A stretch of DNA of 43,967 nt from an uncultured Collinsella sp. (GCA_900541725.1 UQLB01000020.1:1-43967); one strand, 5' to 3'. Counted from the stretch's first letter, positions 1 to 8,505 are shown. Numbers and translations are program-made. The notes: generated by a model not told the origin, from the letters alone.

Positions 1-39
1 TAAGCCACACGCTAACAGCTTTAAGGAGTCAAAGCTGGT

Positions 40-444
40 TTAGCCAAAGAAGCGCTTGATCTCGATCTCGGCGTTCTCCAGGCAGTCGGAGCCGTGGATC
101 ACGTTGGCGTTGACATCGACAGCGAAGTCGCCGCGGATGGTGCCGGGGGCAGCATCAAGCGGGTTGGTAGCGCCCATGAGGGTGCGCATCTTAGCAACAG
201 CGGAGAGACCGGATACGACCATCTTGACGACCGGACCGCTCGTCATAAAGTCGCAGAGACCGCCAAAGAAGGGCTTGTCGGCCAGATGGGCGTAGTGCTC
301 CTCGACGGTAGCGCGCTCGAGCGTGGTCATCTCCATGCGCTCGATGACAAGGCCGCTGCGCTCAATGCGAGCAACAATCTCGCCGATCTTGCGATCGCGC
401 ACGGCGTCGGGCTTAATCATGATGAAGGTCTTCTCGATAGCCAT
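40..444 (-). CDS. ndk: nucleoside-diphosphate kinase
   Basis: Transfers the gamma-phosphate of ATP to nucleoside diphosphates through a phospho-histidine, balancing NTP and dNTP pools in the cytoplasm. The 134-residue product has the usual length. The active-site motif NVIHGSD is at residues 114-120 with catalytic His117. Lys11 (IKPDAV), Tyr51, Arg87 and Arg104 match the nucleotide-binding residues of the family. The residue after HGSD is Cys where Ser is more common. The start at MAIEKTF is chosen because GAAAGG lies 8 bases upstream; an upstream in-frame ATG at 486 would add 14 residues foreign to the family. It appears to be a single-gene unit. Confidence 0.97.
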   Translation of the reverse strand: MAIEKTFIMIKPDAVRDRKIGEIVARIERSGLVIERMEMTTLERATVEEHYAHLADKPFFGGLCDFMTSGPVVKMVVSGLSAVAKMRTLMGATNPLDAAPGTIRGDFAVDVNANVIHGSDCLENAEIEIKRFFG

Positions 445-828
445 AAGGTAGCCTTTCAAGTAGGTTCGCGCGTGCCCAAGTCCCATTCCGGCACCCGCCT
501 GGACTGCATCGTAACAGAGTTTTAGCTGCAGTTAAACAAAAAGCTGTTTATTGAAACGTTGCAATTTATTAAAGCGCTCCATATGTGTCACTTCTGTTTC
601 GAAGCCCGATTAGAGTACCATCCGACCGCCCATCAACCGCATCGAACAGAGCAGACGGTCGGTTGCCGCCCGCGAACGTACCCCCTTCACAACCTGCCCA
701 AAGGTCCTACAGAAGTTCTCGACAAGCCCCTCCCCCATAGCAACAAAATACGGACGCCCACAACAGCAGACGCCCATAAAGCAAAAACGATTCCTCAATA
801 AATGGCCAAAACGGCTTCAGCCAAACCT
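445..828. other. intergenic stretch ndk-argH, no convincing gene
   Basis: This 384-base stretch separates the stop of argH from the start of ndk. It contains the candidate ndk promoter. A minus-strand reading frame from about 610 to 738 (ATG at 736-738, stop at 610) encodes about 42 basic residues containing CRTFGQVVKG, but no clear ribosome site was seen for it. I do not call it as a gene. No clean argH terminator with a T-run is visible. Confidence 0.5.
508..531 (-). promoter_or_regulatory. candidate ndk promoter
   Basis: On the minus strand TGTTACGAT (an extended -10 with TACGAT at 508-513) lies 64 bases before the ndk start. A weak -35-like TTTAAC is 17 bases upstream. It is a pattern match only. 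Confidence 0.3.
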
Positions 829-2259
829 CTACTTTGCCCCGTGGCCCATCTCGACGACCTTAGTCAGTGACCCAAACACACCCTCGTCAGCCACGAGCTG
901 TGCCTCGGCGCGATCAAGCTGCACGGCAACGGCGGCAGGGGCGGTGCCGCCCTCGGTCGTGCGCGCGGCGACAATCGACGGGATGTCGAGCGCCTCGGTA
1001 ATGTCGCGCTCAAAGAGCGGGCTTGCCTCCTGGAACACCTCAAACGGCAGGTCCTCAAGATTGCAGCCGCGCTTCTCACACATCAGGACCAGATGGCCCA
1101 CCACGGCATGTGCCTCGCGGAACGGCAGGCCACGCTTGGCCAGGTAATCGGCAACATCGGTGGCGGCAAGGTGCCCCACGCCGCACTCGCGCGCCATGGC
1201 ATCCTCGTTGACGGTCCAAGTCGAAATCATTCCGGCCATAACGGACAGGCACTGCATGAGCGTATGGGCGGTATCGAGCGCGCCCTCCTTGTCCTCCTGC
1301 AAGTCCTTGTTATAAGCAAGCGGCAAGCCCTTCATGGTTACCAGCAGCTGCACCAGGTTGCCGTACACGCGACCGCTCTTGCCGCGGATAAGCTCGGCAA
1401 AGTCGGGGTTCTTCTTCTGCGGCATGATAGACGAGCCGGTGGAGTAGGAGTCTGAAAGCGTGATAAAGCCAAATTCGGAGCTCGACCACAGCACGATCTC
1501 CTCGGAAAGACGCGACAGGTGCATCGCCATGACGGATCCGGCGTAATGCAGATCGAGCAGGAAATCACGGTCGGAAACCGCATCGAGCGAGTTGGGGATC
1601 ACGCCCGCAAAGCCAAGTTCGGCAGCCGTCATCTGGCGATCGAGCGGATAGCTCGTACCGGCAAGCGCGGCAGCACCAAGCGGGCAGTTGTCGGCGGCAT
1701 CAAAGGCGGCCTTCAGGCGCGTAAAGTCGCGCGCGAACATCCAGAAATACGCCAGCAGATGATGCGAGAGCAGCACGGGCTGAGCGTGCTGCATATGCGT
1801 GTAGCCCGGCAGAATCACCTTGTCGTACTTCTTGGCCGCATCCACCAGCACATGGCGCAGCTCAAGATTGGCCTCCATGAGCTCCTTGGCCAGCGCCTTG
1901 ACGCCCAGGCGCGTATCGGTCGCCACCTGGTCGTTGCGCGAACGCCCAGTATGCAAGCGCTTGCCAGCCTCGCCGATGCGACGCGTCAGCTCGCTCTCGA
2001 TGGACATATGAATGTCCTCATCGTTGATGTCGAAGGTAAAGTTGCCGGCATCGATATCCTGTTCGATTCCGGTCAGGCCCTTGGCAATCGCCTGCTCGTC
2101 CTCGGCACTGATGATGCCCTGGGCGGCCAACATCTTGGCATGCGCCTTAGAGCCGGCGATATCCTGCTTATAGAGATGTTTGTCGACCGGCAGCGACGCG
2201 CCAAACTCCTGCGTGACCTCGGCCACGCCCGCCTCAAAACGACCGCCCCAAAGAGCCAT
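829..2259 (-). CDS. argH: argininosuccinate lyase
   Basis: Last step of arginine synthesis: splits argininosuccinate into arginine and fumarate. The 476-residue product is of normal length for the fumarase/aspartase superfamily. The family signature GSSIMPQKKNPD is at residues 275-286 and holds the mobile catalytic serine loop. HTGRSRND (103-110) and THMQHAQP (154-161), with the catalytic histidine region, are also present. The start at MALWGGRF is fixed by AAAGGAG 8 bases upstream; the longer frame up to 2334 adds 25 residues with no family match. It lies downstream of argG and a 56-codon small gene on the same strand, so argG and argH are neighbours but not directly adjacent. Confidence 0.97.
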   Translation of the reverse strand: MALWGGRFEAGVAEVTQEFGASLPVDKHLYKQDIAGSKAHAKMLAAQGIISAEDEQAIAKGLTGIEQDIDAGNFTFDINDEDIHMSIESELTRRIGEAGKRLHTGRSRNDQVATDTRLGVKALAKELMEANLELRHVLVDAAKKYDKVILPGYTHMQHAQPVLLSHHLLAYFWMFARDFTRLKAAFDAADNCPLGAAALAGTSYPLDRQMTAAELGFAGVIPNSLDAVSDRDFLLDLHYAGSVMAMHLSRLSEEIVLWSSSEFGFITLSDSYSTGSSIMPQKKNPDFAELIRGKSGRVYGNLVQLLVTMKGLPLAYNKDLQEDKEGALDTAHTLMQCLSVMAGMISTWTVNEDAMARECGVGHLAATDVADYLAKRGLPFREAHAVVGHLVLMCEKRGCNLEDLPFEVFQEASPLFERDITEALDIPSIVAARTTEGGTAPAAVAVQLDRAEAQLVADEGVFGSLTKVVEMGHGAK

Positions 2260-2377
2260 GGAACCGTCTCCTTTCTCCAAATACCAAAACAAGCGTCCAA
2301 AGCAATGTGCCCTGTCGCTAAAGCGATTTATCAACCGCTAGTTTTACACACTCCCTGCCGCGCGCGGGGCCATGTGG

Positions 2378-2548
2378 CTAATTTGCAAAGAAGTGACGCA
2401 CCATGCACTTGGCGCCCAACGTCTCCCTCCGGATGTTGCCCTGCGAACCATCGATCCAGGCCTTCAGGCTCATAGGAACGTCCTCGACCCTTACAGCATC
2501 GAACTCGGGCGCGAGGGCAAGCAAAGCATGCGCGATAGCATTGAACAT
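2378..2548 (-). CDS. small protein of unknown function between argG and argH
   Basis: This 56-codon reading frame starts with ATG at 2546-2548, preceded by GAGGAG with an 8-base spacer, and ends with TAG. The predicted peptide begins MFNAIAHALLALAPEFDAV and ends MVRHFFAN. It is partly hydrophobic at the N-terminus but too short there for a clear membrane helix. Codons are typical of the window, and the ribosome site is as good as those of the large genes, which is the main reason to call it. It shares the strand of argG and argH and ends 118 bases before argH. I recognise no family. A role in arginine metabolism would be guesswork from position. Confidence 0.5.
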   Translation of the reverse strand: MFNAIAHALLALAPEFDAVRVEDVPMSLKAWIDGSQGNIRRETLGAKCMVRHFFAN

Positions 2549-2598
2549 AATGGATACTCCTCATATATATAGGCACAGAGCCGCCAAATTGATAGAAG

Positions 2599-2628
2599 GA
2601 GCCCCGCCGGACAACCCCGGCGGGGCTC
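2599..2628 (-). terminator. GC-rich hairpin downstream of argG
   Basis: A perfect 12-bp stem (GAGCCCCGCCGG with CCGGCGGGGCTC) closes a 6-base loop, 154 bases after the argG stop. On the minus strand it is followed by CTTCTATC, not a pure T-run, so termination may be partial. It separates argG from the small gene at 2378-2548. Confidence 0.55.
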
Positions 2629-2781
2629 GGACTCAGCCGCAGACGCGGCATCATATATGCGGGCGGAACGTAGGGGCCACCGATGTTAAGAAGTGTCAGC
2701 AAGCATAACGAAAGGTAGGGACCCCGTGCGCCCGTTATGTATCACGCGGATGGGCCGCGCGGATACCAAGGGAAGGAGGCG

Positions 2782-4008
2782 CTAGGCCTGGGCAGCAGCA
2801 GAGCTGGGGCCCTGGACCTTTGCCCACGTCTTGAGCGACAGCGTATCGATCTCGATAAAGCCGGCGCTGGCCTTCTCGTCAAACGTGGTGTCGCGGTCGT
2901 AGGTAGCCAGACCGTAGTCGTAGAGGCTGAAGGGGCTCTTGCGGCCGACGACATGACAGTTGCCCTTAAAGAACTTCAGACGGACAGTGCCGGTCACGAA
3001 CTTTTGCGTGTCGGCCATAAAGGCATCGAGCGCGTTTTTGAGCGGGCTGTACCACTGGCCGTTGTACACGGCGGTGGCCCAATCCTGCTCGAGCTTGATC
3101 TTGGTCTTGAGCAGGTCGCCCTCGACGCAGATGTCCTCGAGCGCCTTGTGGGCGGTGATGAGCGTCAGGGCGCCGGGAACCTCGTAGCACTCGCGGCTCT
3201 TAAGGCCCACCAGGCGATCCTCGACCAGATCGAGACGGCCAAAGCCATTGTCGCCGGAGATCTTGTTGAGGGCGATGACGATCTCAGAGAGCTTCATCTT
3301 CTTGCCGTCGACGGCGACGGGCTTGCCGGCCTCAAACTCAATCTCGGTGTAGGTCGGGGTGTCCGGGGTGTCCTCGGGGTTCTTGGTCATAACCCAAGCG
3401 TCGTCGAGCGGCTCATTCCAGGGATCCTCCAGGTGACCGCACTCAATGGCACGACCCCACAGGTTGTCGTCGATGGAGTAGGGGTTGTCGTTGGCACCCT
3501 CGGGAACCGGCACGTTGTGGGCGTGGGCATAGGCGACCTCGTCGGGACGGCACTTCAGGTCCCACTCGCGAACCGGGGCGATAACCTTGAGCTCGGGGTC
3601 GAGGGCCTTGACGGCGGCCTCAAAACGGACCTGGTCGTTACCCTTGCCGGTGCAGCCGTGGGCGACGTAGGTCGCGCCAAACTCGTGGGCGACCTCAACA
3701 AGCTTCTTGGCAAGCAGCGGGCGAGACAGGGCGGAGAGCAGCGGATACTTGTTCTCGTACATGGAGTTTGCTGCAATGGCTTTGGTCAGGAACTCATCGG
3801 AGAACTCGTCGCGCAGGTCGAGCACCTGGCAATCGAGAACGCCCAGGTCGAGCGCCTTCTGCTTCTTGGCATCCAGTCCGGTCTCTTCCTGGCCCACGTT
3901 GCCGCAGACGCAAACGACATCGAGATTCTTCTCGTCCTGGAGCCACTTGACACATACGGATGTATCAAGACCACCGGAATATGCGAGAACGACTTTTTCC
4001 TTGCTCAT
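2782..4008 (-). CDS. argG: argininosuccinate synthase
   Basis: Joins citrulline and aspartate using ATP to give argininosuccinate, the substrate of ArgH. The 408-residue product has the expected length. The N-terminal AYSGGLDTSV is the PP-loop ATP-pyrophosphatase motif that binds ATP. The start MSKEKVVLAYSGG is supported by AAAGGA 8 bases upstream; the frame extends to 4059 without family match. Upstream, between 4009 and 4288, lie an arginine-rich leader reading frame and a hairpin followed by T5 on the same strand, which suggests transcription attenuation by arginine supply (inference). Product identity is clear from the motif and overall sequence style. Confidence 0.97.
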   Translation of the reverse strand: MSKEKVVLAYSGGLDTSVCVKWLQDEKNLDVVCVCGNVGQEETGLDAKKQKALDLGVLDCQVLDLRDEFSDEFLTKAIAANSMYENKYPLLSALSRPLLAKKLVEVAHEFGATYVAHGCTGKGNDQVRFEAAVKALDPELKVIAPVREWDLKCRPDEVAYAHAHNVPVPEGANDNPYSIDDNLWGRAIECGHLEDPWNEPLDDAWVMTKNPEDTPDTPTYTEIEFEAGKPVAVDGKKMKLSEIVIALNKISGDNGFGRLDLVEDRLVGLKSRECYEVPGALTLITAHKALEDICVEGDLLKTKIKLEQDWATAVYNGQWYSPLKNALDAFMADTQKFVTGTVRLKFFKGNCHVVGRKSPFSLYDYGLATYDRDTTFDEKASAGFIEIDTLSLKTWAKVQGPSSAAAQA

Positions 4009-4102
4009 GGCTGTTTCCTTTCGCCCTTGGTAGCTAGTTAGAACATCGGTCAGTTGCAAGTCATTTCAAGGTCATATACCGTGCAATATCAGGTTAAATA
4101 GC

Positions 4103-4149
4103 AAAAATCAGCACATACATGCCCTAGAAACATGCAGCAATGTCGTGCT
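4103..4149 (-). promoter_or_regulatory. candidate attenuator hairpin of argG
   Basis: Read on the minus strand, AGCAC (4145-4149) pairs with GTGCT (4110-4114). Inside it TGCATG (4131-4136) pairs with CATGTA (4116-4121, one G-U). GA then TTTTT (4103-4107) follows. A competing pairing, GTCGT (4158-4162) with ACGAC (4142-4146), uses part of the terminator's 5' strand and could act as antiterminator. The hairpin lies between the arginine-rich leader peptide and argG. Pairings were found by eye; no folding energies were computed. Confidence 0.45.
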
Positions 4150-4213
4150 AAAACCCAACGACCTCAAAATGACTCTGTTGAGGCAATTCGCCCCATGCGG
4201 ACAGAGACGATTG

Positions 4214-4288
4214 TTATCGTCGTCGGGAAATTGCGCGCTGGCGTCGGATGGCATTGTCTGCAGTGGTGATGATCTTTACGAACTGCAT
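4214..4288 (-). CDS. arginine-rich leader peptide upstream of argG
   Basis: This 24-codon frame has an AAAGGAG ribosome site 6 bases before its ATG. It ends IRRQRAISRRR followed directly by TAA: six arginine codons in the last ten, four of them CGA. It lies 205 bases before the argG start on the same strand. A GACGAT/ATCGTC hairpin (4216-4221 with 4206-4211) overlaps the final Arg codons and stop, so a ribosome waiting there for charged tRNA-Arg would disturb downstream folding. Ribosome-mediated attenuation by leader peptides rich in the regulated amino acid is well known for amino-acid operons such as trp and his. Its operation here is inference. Confidence 0.6.
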   Translation of the reverse strand: MQFVKIITTADNAIRRQRAISRRR

Positions 4289-4327
4289 CTGCCTCTCCTT
4301 TCACGTATCGCCGGGCGCAATTCAAAT

Positions 4328-4355
4328 ATCGTAAACGGTACCTTTTACTCGGTAA
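4328..4355 (-). promoter_or_regulatory. candidate promoter for the argG leader
   Basis: On the minus strand TTACCG (4350-4355) and TACGAT (4328-4333) are 16 bases apart, 40 bases before the leader peptide start. The 9-mer ATTTGAATT occurs just downstream (about 4319-4327) and again near 4428-4436. These contain TGAAT, the half-site core of ArgR boxes, but no full palindromic ARG box is visible. Confidence 0.3.
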
Positions 4356-4562
4356 GCGGTTGTTTTTCCGTCTCCGTTTTCGATGGTCGCTATATTACGC
4401 TAAAGTGCCCGCAGCACAAGCGACAAATTCAAATTTCTGAAAAGTTTTTTCATTACTTTGTGAAGCGTGGTGCAAATACGCACCATTCCTGCGAAAATAC
4501 GCTCGACTACTAGTTGATGGTTATAACGTCTGAAACAATCTCGAAACGAAAGGCGCATTTTT

Positions 4563-5390
4563 ATGCAAACTTACGAATCGGACGCCAACATCGGCAACAT
4601 TAAGATTCTCGCCGTCGATATGGACAAGACGCTGCTGACCGACGAGCGTGTGCTGCCCCAGGGTCTTGATGAGCGCCTGGACAAGCTCGCCGACGCCGGC
4701 ATCGTATTCTGCCCCGCCAGCGGACGTCCCGCCCCCAAGCTCGAGGAGATGTTCGAGGGCATCAAAAACCGCCTTGCTTTTTGTCCCGACAACGGAGCGT
4801 GCGTGATCTATCGCGGCAGCTATATCTATAAGAGCAATATTGACGTGGAGCTGTATCAGCAGGTCTTGAGCCGTGCCTCGGAGGATCCGCGCGCTGTCCC
4901 CGTCCTGTGCTGCTTCGACGAGTTCTACGTGCTTGCCCGCGACCATCAATACCACGACGAGATCAGCGTCTACTACAACACAATCAACTACGTCGACAGC
5001 TTTGAGGGCATTGATTTCGAGTCCAACAAGATTTCGGTCTTCTTCCCCGGCTACGACGCCGAGCCCGCTTTCCGCGAGACCTATAGCCCCGAGTTCTCGG
5101 ACAAGCTCTACGTCACCAACGCCGGGCGCGAGTGGATCGACTTTATGAACCTGGGCGTCGACAAGGGCGCCGGCGTCGCGCACCTGTGCGAACACCTGGG
5201 CATCGATATCGCCGACGCCGCCGCCGTGGGCGACACCTACAACGACATCCCCATGCTGGAGCGCGTCGGTCACAGCTTTATCGTGGACAATGCCGAGGAG
5301 CATATGAACGCGCACGCCAAGTGGCGCATTCCGAGCAACAACGACGGGGGCGTACTGACGCTCATCGACGCCATCTTGGCGGCTCGTTAA
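4563..5390 (+). CDS. HAD superfamily (Cof-type, IIB) phosphatase
   Basis: Predicted cytoplasmic phosphohydrolase of the Cof/YbiV type, which act on sugar phosphates or small phosphorylated metabolites. At 275 residues it is typical in length. Motif I is DMDKT at 19-23 (nucleophile Asp19, acid/base Asp21), with Lys at the place where Gly is usual. Motif II is SGRP with Ser53, motif III Lys201 (GVDKGAG), motif IV GDTYND at 223-228. The region between about 80 and 190 is the C2B cap. AAAGG lies about 10 bases before the ATG. It is divergent from argG and convergent with polA, and seems to be transcribed alone. The substrate cannot be told from sequence. Confidence 0.85.
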   Translation: MQTYESDANIGNIKILAVDMDKTLLTDERVLPQGLDERLDKLADAGIVFCPASGRPAPKLEEMFEGIKNRLAFCPDNGACVIYRGSYIYKSNIDVELYQQVLSRASEDPRAVPVLCCFDEFYVLARDHQYHDEISVYYNTINYVDSFEGIDFESNKISVFFPGYDAEPAFRETYSPEFSDKLYVTNAGREWIDFMNLGVDKGAGVAHLCEHLGIDIADAAAVGDTYNDIPMLERVGHSFIVDNAEEHMNAHAKWRIPSNNDGGVLTLIDAILAAR

Positions 5391-5401
5391 TCTATCTCGT
5401 C

Positions 5402-5527
5402 GCCATGCCCGGGGCCGGCCGTTTGATTTTTGCTCGGTCAGGTCCTGGGCTCGCTCGAAGGCCACATTAAGTGGCCTTCGGCTCGTGCGGAATCTACAAA
5501 AATCAAACGGCCGGCCCCGGGCATGGC
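5402..5527. repeat. long palindrome with 31-bp perfect arms
   Basis: The arm at 5402-5432 (starting GCCATGCCCGGGGCCGGCC) is the exact reverse complement of 5497-5527. Nested inside is a second perfect 10-bp hairpin, CGAAGGCCAC (5456-5465) with GTGGCCTTCG (5471-5480) around ATTAA. It lies just after the HAD gene stop. It is far longer than a normal intrinsic terminator and has no T-run at its ends, although the arms contain a GATTTTTG segment. It may end transcription, or be a small palindromic repeat element. Confidence 0.8.
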
Positions 5528-5595
5528 TACGTTGACTTGCTTGCCGCCTGGATGGCGTCTTGGCACCTAGATACTTGGCTGAATTTAATTGAACG

Positions 5596-5627
5596 AAGGG
5601 GGCTCCTTGTTGGCAAGGAGCCCCCTT
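5596..5627 (-). terminator. hairpin downstream of polA
   Basis: A perfect 13-bp stem (AAGGGGGCTCCTT with AAGGAGCCCCCTT) closes a GTTGGC loop, 35 bases past the polA stop. On the minus strand it is followed by CGTTCAATT, on the plus strand by CTGCTTTTGG. It probably separates the convergent polA and HAD genes. Confidence 0.7.
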
Positions 5628-5662
5628 CTGCTTTTGGTTACTTTGGGGTTGTTGATATGCCT

Positions 5663-8413
5663 TTATTTGGCATCGGCCCAGGTTATGCCGGTGCTGGCTT
5701 CGGCGATTAGGGGGACGCGGAGGTCCACTACGTGTTCCATGACGTCGCGGACCATGGCGGTGAGGCGCTCGACTTCGTCGACGGGGCACTCAAAGTCCAG
5801 TTCGTCGTGCACCTGTAAGATCATGTGGGCGGCAAAGCCCTCTTCTTCCAGGCGGCGGCTTACGCGGGCCATGGCGATCTTGATGATGTCGGCCGCGGTG
5901 CCCTGCATGGGATGGTTCATGGCCGTGCGCTCGCCAAAGCCGCGGAGTTGCGGGTTTTTGGCCTTGAGCTCCGGAATATGACGACGGCGGCCGTACATGG
6001 TCTCGGCGTAGCCCGTCTGCTTGGCGCGTGCCACCACGTTGTCGAGGAACGTGCGCACGCCCGGGTAGGCCTCGTAGTAGCGGTCGATCATGTCGCGTGC
6101 CTCGGCCATCGAGATATGCAGCGACTGCGACAGGCCGTAGGCCTGCTGGCCATACACGATGCCAAAGTTCACGGCCTTGGCGCGACTGCGCAGGTCGGGC
6201 GTTACCTCGGACACCGGCACACCGAACACGCGCGCCGCCGTCTCGGCATGGAAGTCCTCGCCCTCGTTAAAGGCGCGCACCAAGTGCTCGTCACCTGAGA
6301 GATGCGCCAGCAGACGCAGCTCGATCTGCGAGTAGTCCACCGCCAAAAAGACGCTTCCCTCGCCTGCCGAAAACGCCGTCTTGACGGTACGACCCAGCTC
6401 CGAGCGCGTCGGGATGTTCTGCAGGTTCGGGTCGCTCGAGGACAGACGCCCCGTTGCCGTGATGGTCTGGTTGTACGTAGTGTGTACGCGACCGTCACCA
6501 CGGCGTAGCGGGCCCAACGTGTCCAGATAGGTTGACTTGATCTTGGACTTCTCGCGCCAGTCTAAGATCAAACGAACAATCTCGTGGTCACGGGCAAGAT
6601 CACTCAGTACCTTGGCATTGGTCGAATAGTAACCGCGCTTGGTCTTTTTGAGACCCTTGGTCGGAAGGCCCATCACATCAAAGAGCACATGCGAAAGTTG
6701 CATGGGGCTGCCGATGTTAAAGGTCTCGTCACCGGCAAGGTCGCGAATGCTTCGTTCGACCTCGGTGATCTGGGTCGCCAGACCCTCGGACAGACTGTGC
6801 AGGCAGTCGGGGTCCACGAGCATGCCCGCGCGCTCCATCTTGGCAAGTACCGGAACGAGCGGCATCTCGATGCCATCGAACACGTTGGCGGCGTTCTCAC
6901 GGGCCATGCACTCGCGCAACGGCGCCACGAGCGCCAGCGTCAGAGCCGCAGTACGGGCGGCAGGCGCCGGAGCGTCCTCACCAGCACCCTCTGCACCGCG
7001 CGCCGCAGGCAACGCCATCTGCAGATAGGTATCGGCCAGATATGCCTCATCGAACTCGGAGCGATCGGAATCCAGCAGATAGGCGGCAACCACGGTATCG
7101 AAGATGCGCGTAGAATCGACTGCCAGCGGATCCATGAGCTCGGGCTCAGAAGAATCGATGGGCGAAAGCTCGTGCAACAGCACCTTCATATCCGGGCTCG
7201 CCACGCGACCCTCCATAAACAGACGCGCGAGCACGCCAGCAATCACGCCGTGGACGAAGTTGAAGCCCTCAACCTCAGCCGCCGCGCAGCTGTCGCCCTC
7301 CTCGAGCGCGAAGAGGCCCTTGGACGTCGCCAACCACAGCGTGCGCGTCAGTCCAAAGAGCGCGCCCTCTTCCTTGTCATCGTCCACCACGGTGGCGACC
7401 CACTCGCCCGCCTCGATCGCACGCGAAACCTCGGACGCCACGTCAGCAAGCGCCTCGGCATCGCCGGCAGCGGTGCGCTCAATCGTGGGCATCTCAAACG
7501 TTCTAGCAGCGGCAGCAGCGCCACCCTCGTCACCGATCAGCGCCAAGAAACGGTTCTGCATGGCGGTGATGCCGAGCGTACCCAGTGCCGCGGAAACCTC
7601 ATCGGCAGAATACGCCGGGAAGGACGTCGCCTCAAAATCGAGTTCAACGGGCGCATCGGTGCGGATGGTCGCGACCTTGCGGCTCAGCAGAGCATCGTCG
7701 ATGTGTGCGCGCAGGTTTTCGCCCATCTTGCCCTTGACCTCGTCGGCATGCGCGATGACCTCGTCCAGGCTACCGTACTGCGCAATGAGCGCGCTCGCCT
7801 TTTTGGGGCCGATGCCCGGCACGCCGGGGATGTTATCGGACGTGTCGCCCTTCAGACCATAAAAGTCGGGCACGAGCGCCGGCGTGATGCCGTGATACAG
7901 ATCGTCCACGCTCTCGGGCGTCATGATCGCCACGTCGGACAGGCCCTTGCGGGTCGAGACCACGTTGACGTGCTCGGTCACGAGCTGATACATATCGCGA
8001 TCACCGGTCACCAGCAGCATGTCGCAGCCGGCCTCCTCACCCAGGCGCGCCATGGTTCCCAGGATATCGTCGCCTTCCCAGCCCTCAGACTGCAGAATCG
8101 GCACGTTGAGCGCGGTGAGCAGCTCCTTGATCATAGGGAACTGCGCATGCAGATCGGGGTCCATGGGCGGGCGCTGCGCCTTATACTGCGGCAGCATCTC
8201 CATGCGCACGCGCGGCTTGCCCTTATCAAACGCCACGACCACGCCGTCGGGGTTAAAGGCATCGATCATCTTAAGAAACATGTTCAGGAAGCCGAAGATC
8301 GCGTTGGTGGGGCGACCGTCCGGCGCGTTCATAGTCGGCGGCACGGCGTGGAAGGCGCGATGCATGAGCGAGTTGCCGTCGATAACGGCAAAAGTGCGGC
8401 GCTTGTCAGACAT
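5663..8413 (-). CDS. polA: DNA polymerase I
   Basis: Replaces RNA primers and fills repair gaps. The 916-residue product carries three domains. First is an N-terminal 5'-3' exonuclease (about 1-300) with EGDD, GDRD and the helix-hairpin region GDTSDNIPGVPGIG. Second is a middle 3'-5' exonuclease-like domain (about 310-500) in which I see no intact DxE metal motif, so proofreading is probably lost, as in Bacillus and Thermus Pol I. Third is a C-terminal polymerase with motif A VDYSQIELR, motif B RAKAVNFGIVYG and motif C QVHDELD. The start at MSDKRRTF follows GAGG by 8 bases; the frame open to 8452 adds 13 unrelated residues. Divergent from the M18 peptidase gene. Confidence 0.97.
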   Translation of the reverse strand: MSDKRRTFAVIDGNSLMHRAFHAVPPTMNAPDGRPTNAIFGFLNMFLKMIDAFNPDGVVVAFDKGKPRVRMEMLPQYKAQRPPMDPDLHAQFPMIKELLTALNVPILQSEGWEGDDILGTMARLGEEAGCDMLLVTGDRDMYQLVTEHVNVVSTRKGLSDVAIMTPESVDDLYHGITPALVPDFYGLKGDTSDNIPGVPGIGPKKASALIAQYGSLDEVIAHADEVKGKMGENLRAHIDDALLSRKVATIRTDAPVELDFEATSFPAYSADEVSAALGTLGITAMQNRFLALIGDEGGAAAAARTFEMPTIERTAAGDAEALADVASEVSRAIEAGEWVATVVDDDKEEGALFGLTRTLWLATSKGLFALEEGDSCAAAEVEGFNFVHGVIAGVLARLFMEGRVASPDMKVLLHELSPIDSSEPELMDPLAVDSTRIFDTVVAAYLLDSDRSEFDEAYLADTYLQMALPAARGAEGAGEDAPAPAARTAALTLALVAPLRECMARENAANVFDGIEMPLVPVLAKMERAGMLVDPDCLHSLSEGLATQITEVERSIRDLAGDETFNIGSPMQLSHVLFDVMGLPTKGLKKTKRGYYSTNAKVLSDLARDHEIVRLILDWREKSKIKSTYLDTLGPLRRGDGRVHTTYNQTITATGRLSSSDPNLQNIPTRSELGRTVKTAFSAGEGSVFLAVDYSQIELRLLAHLSGDEHLVRAFNEGEDFHAETAARVFGVPVSEVTPDLRSRAKAVNFGIVYGQQAYGLSQSLHISMAEARDMIDRYYEAYPGVRTFLDNVVARAKQTGYAETMYGRRRHIPELKAKNPQLRGFGERTAMNHPMQGTAADIIKIAMARVSRRLEEEGFAAHMILQVHDELDFECPVDEVERLTAMVRDVMEHVVDLRVPLIAEASTGITWADAK

Positions 8414-8505
8414 ATTAAATACCTCGCTTTGGGCTGGGCACGGTTTGCTCACTCCAGTTTACACGCTCCCCGCCCCGCGGCCACCTCACATCAAGCTCCC
8501 CCGCC

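Noticed and set aside
610..798. 62-codon minus-strand frame between argH and ndk
   Set aside because: TTG start without a ribosome site, Cys-rich and basic content without family match. Left as part of the intergenic description.
2331..2702. 123-codon minus-strand frame between argG and argH
   Set aside because: Reads through the GC hairpin and overlaps the better-supported 56-codon frame, which has a proper ribosome site in a different phase.
4145..4513. 122-codon plus-strand frame in the argG-HAD gap
   Set aside because: No ribosome site, no recognisable protein pattern, and it runs antisense through the arginine leader and attenuator.
5402..5527. Palindrome as a miniature transposon (MITE)
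   Set aside because: No target-site duplication is visible next to the arms and only one copy is in this window, so I describe it as a palindrome only.
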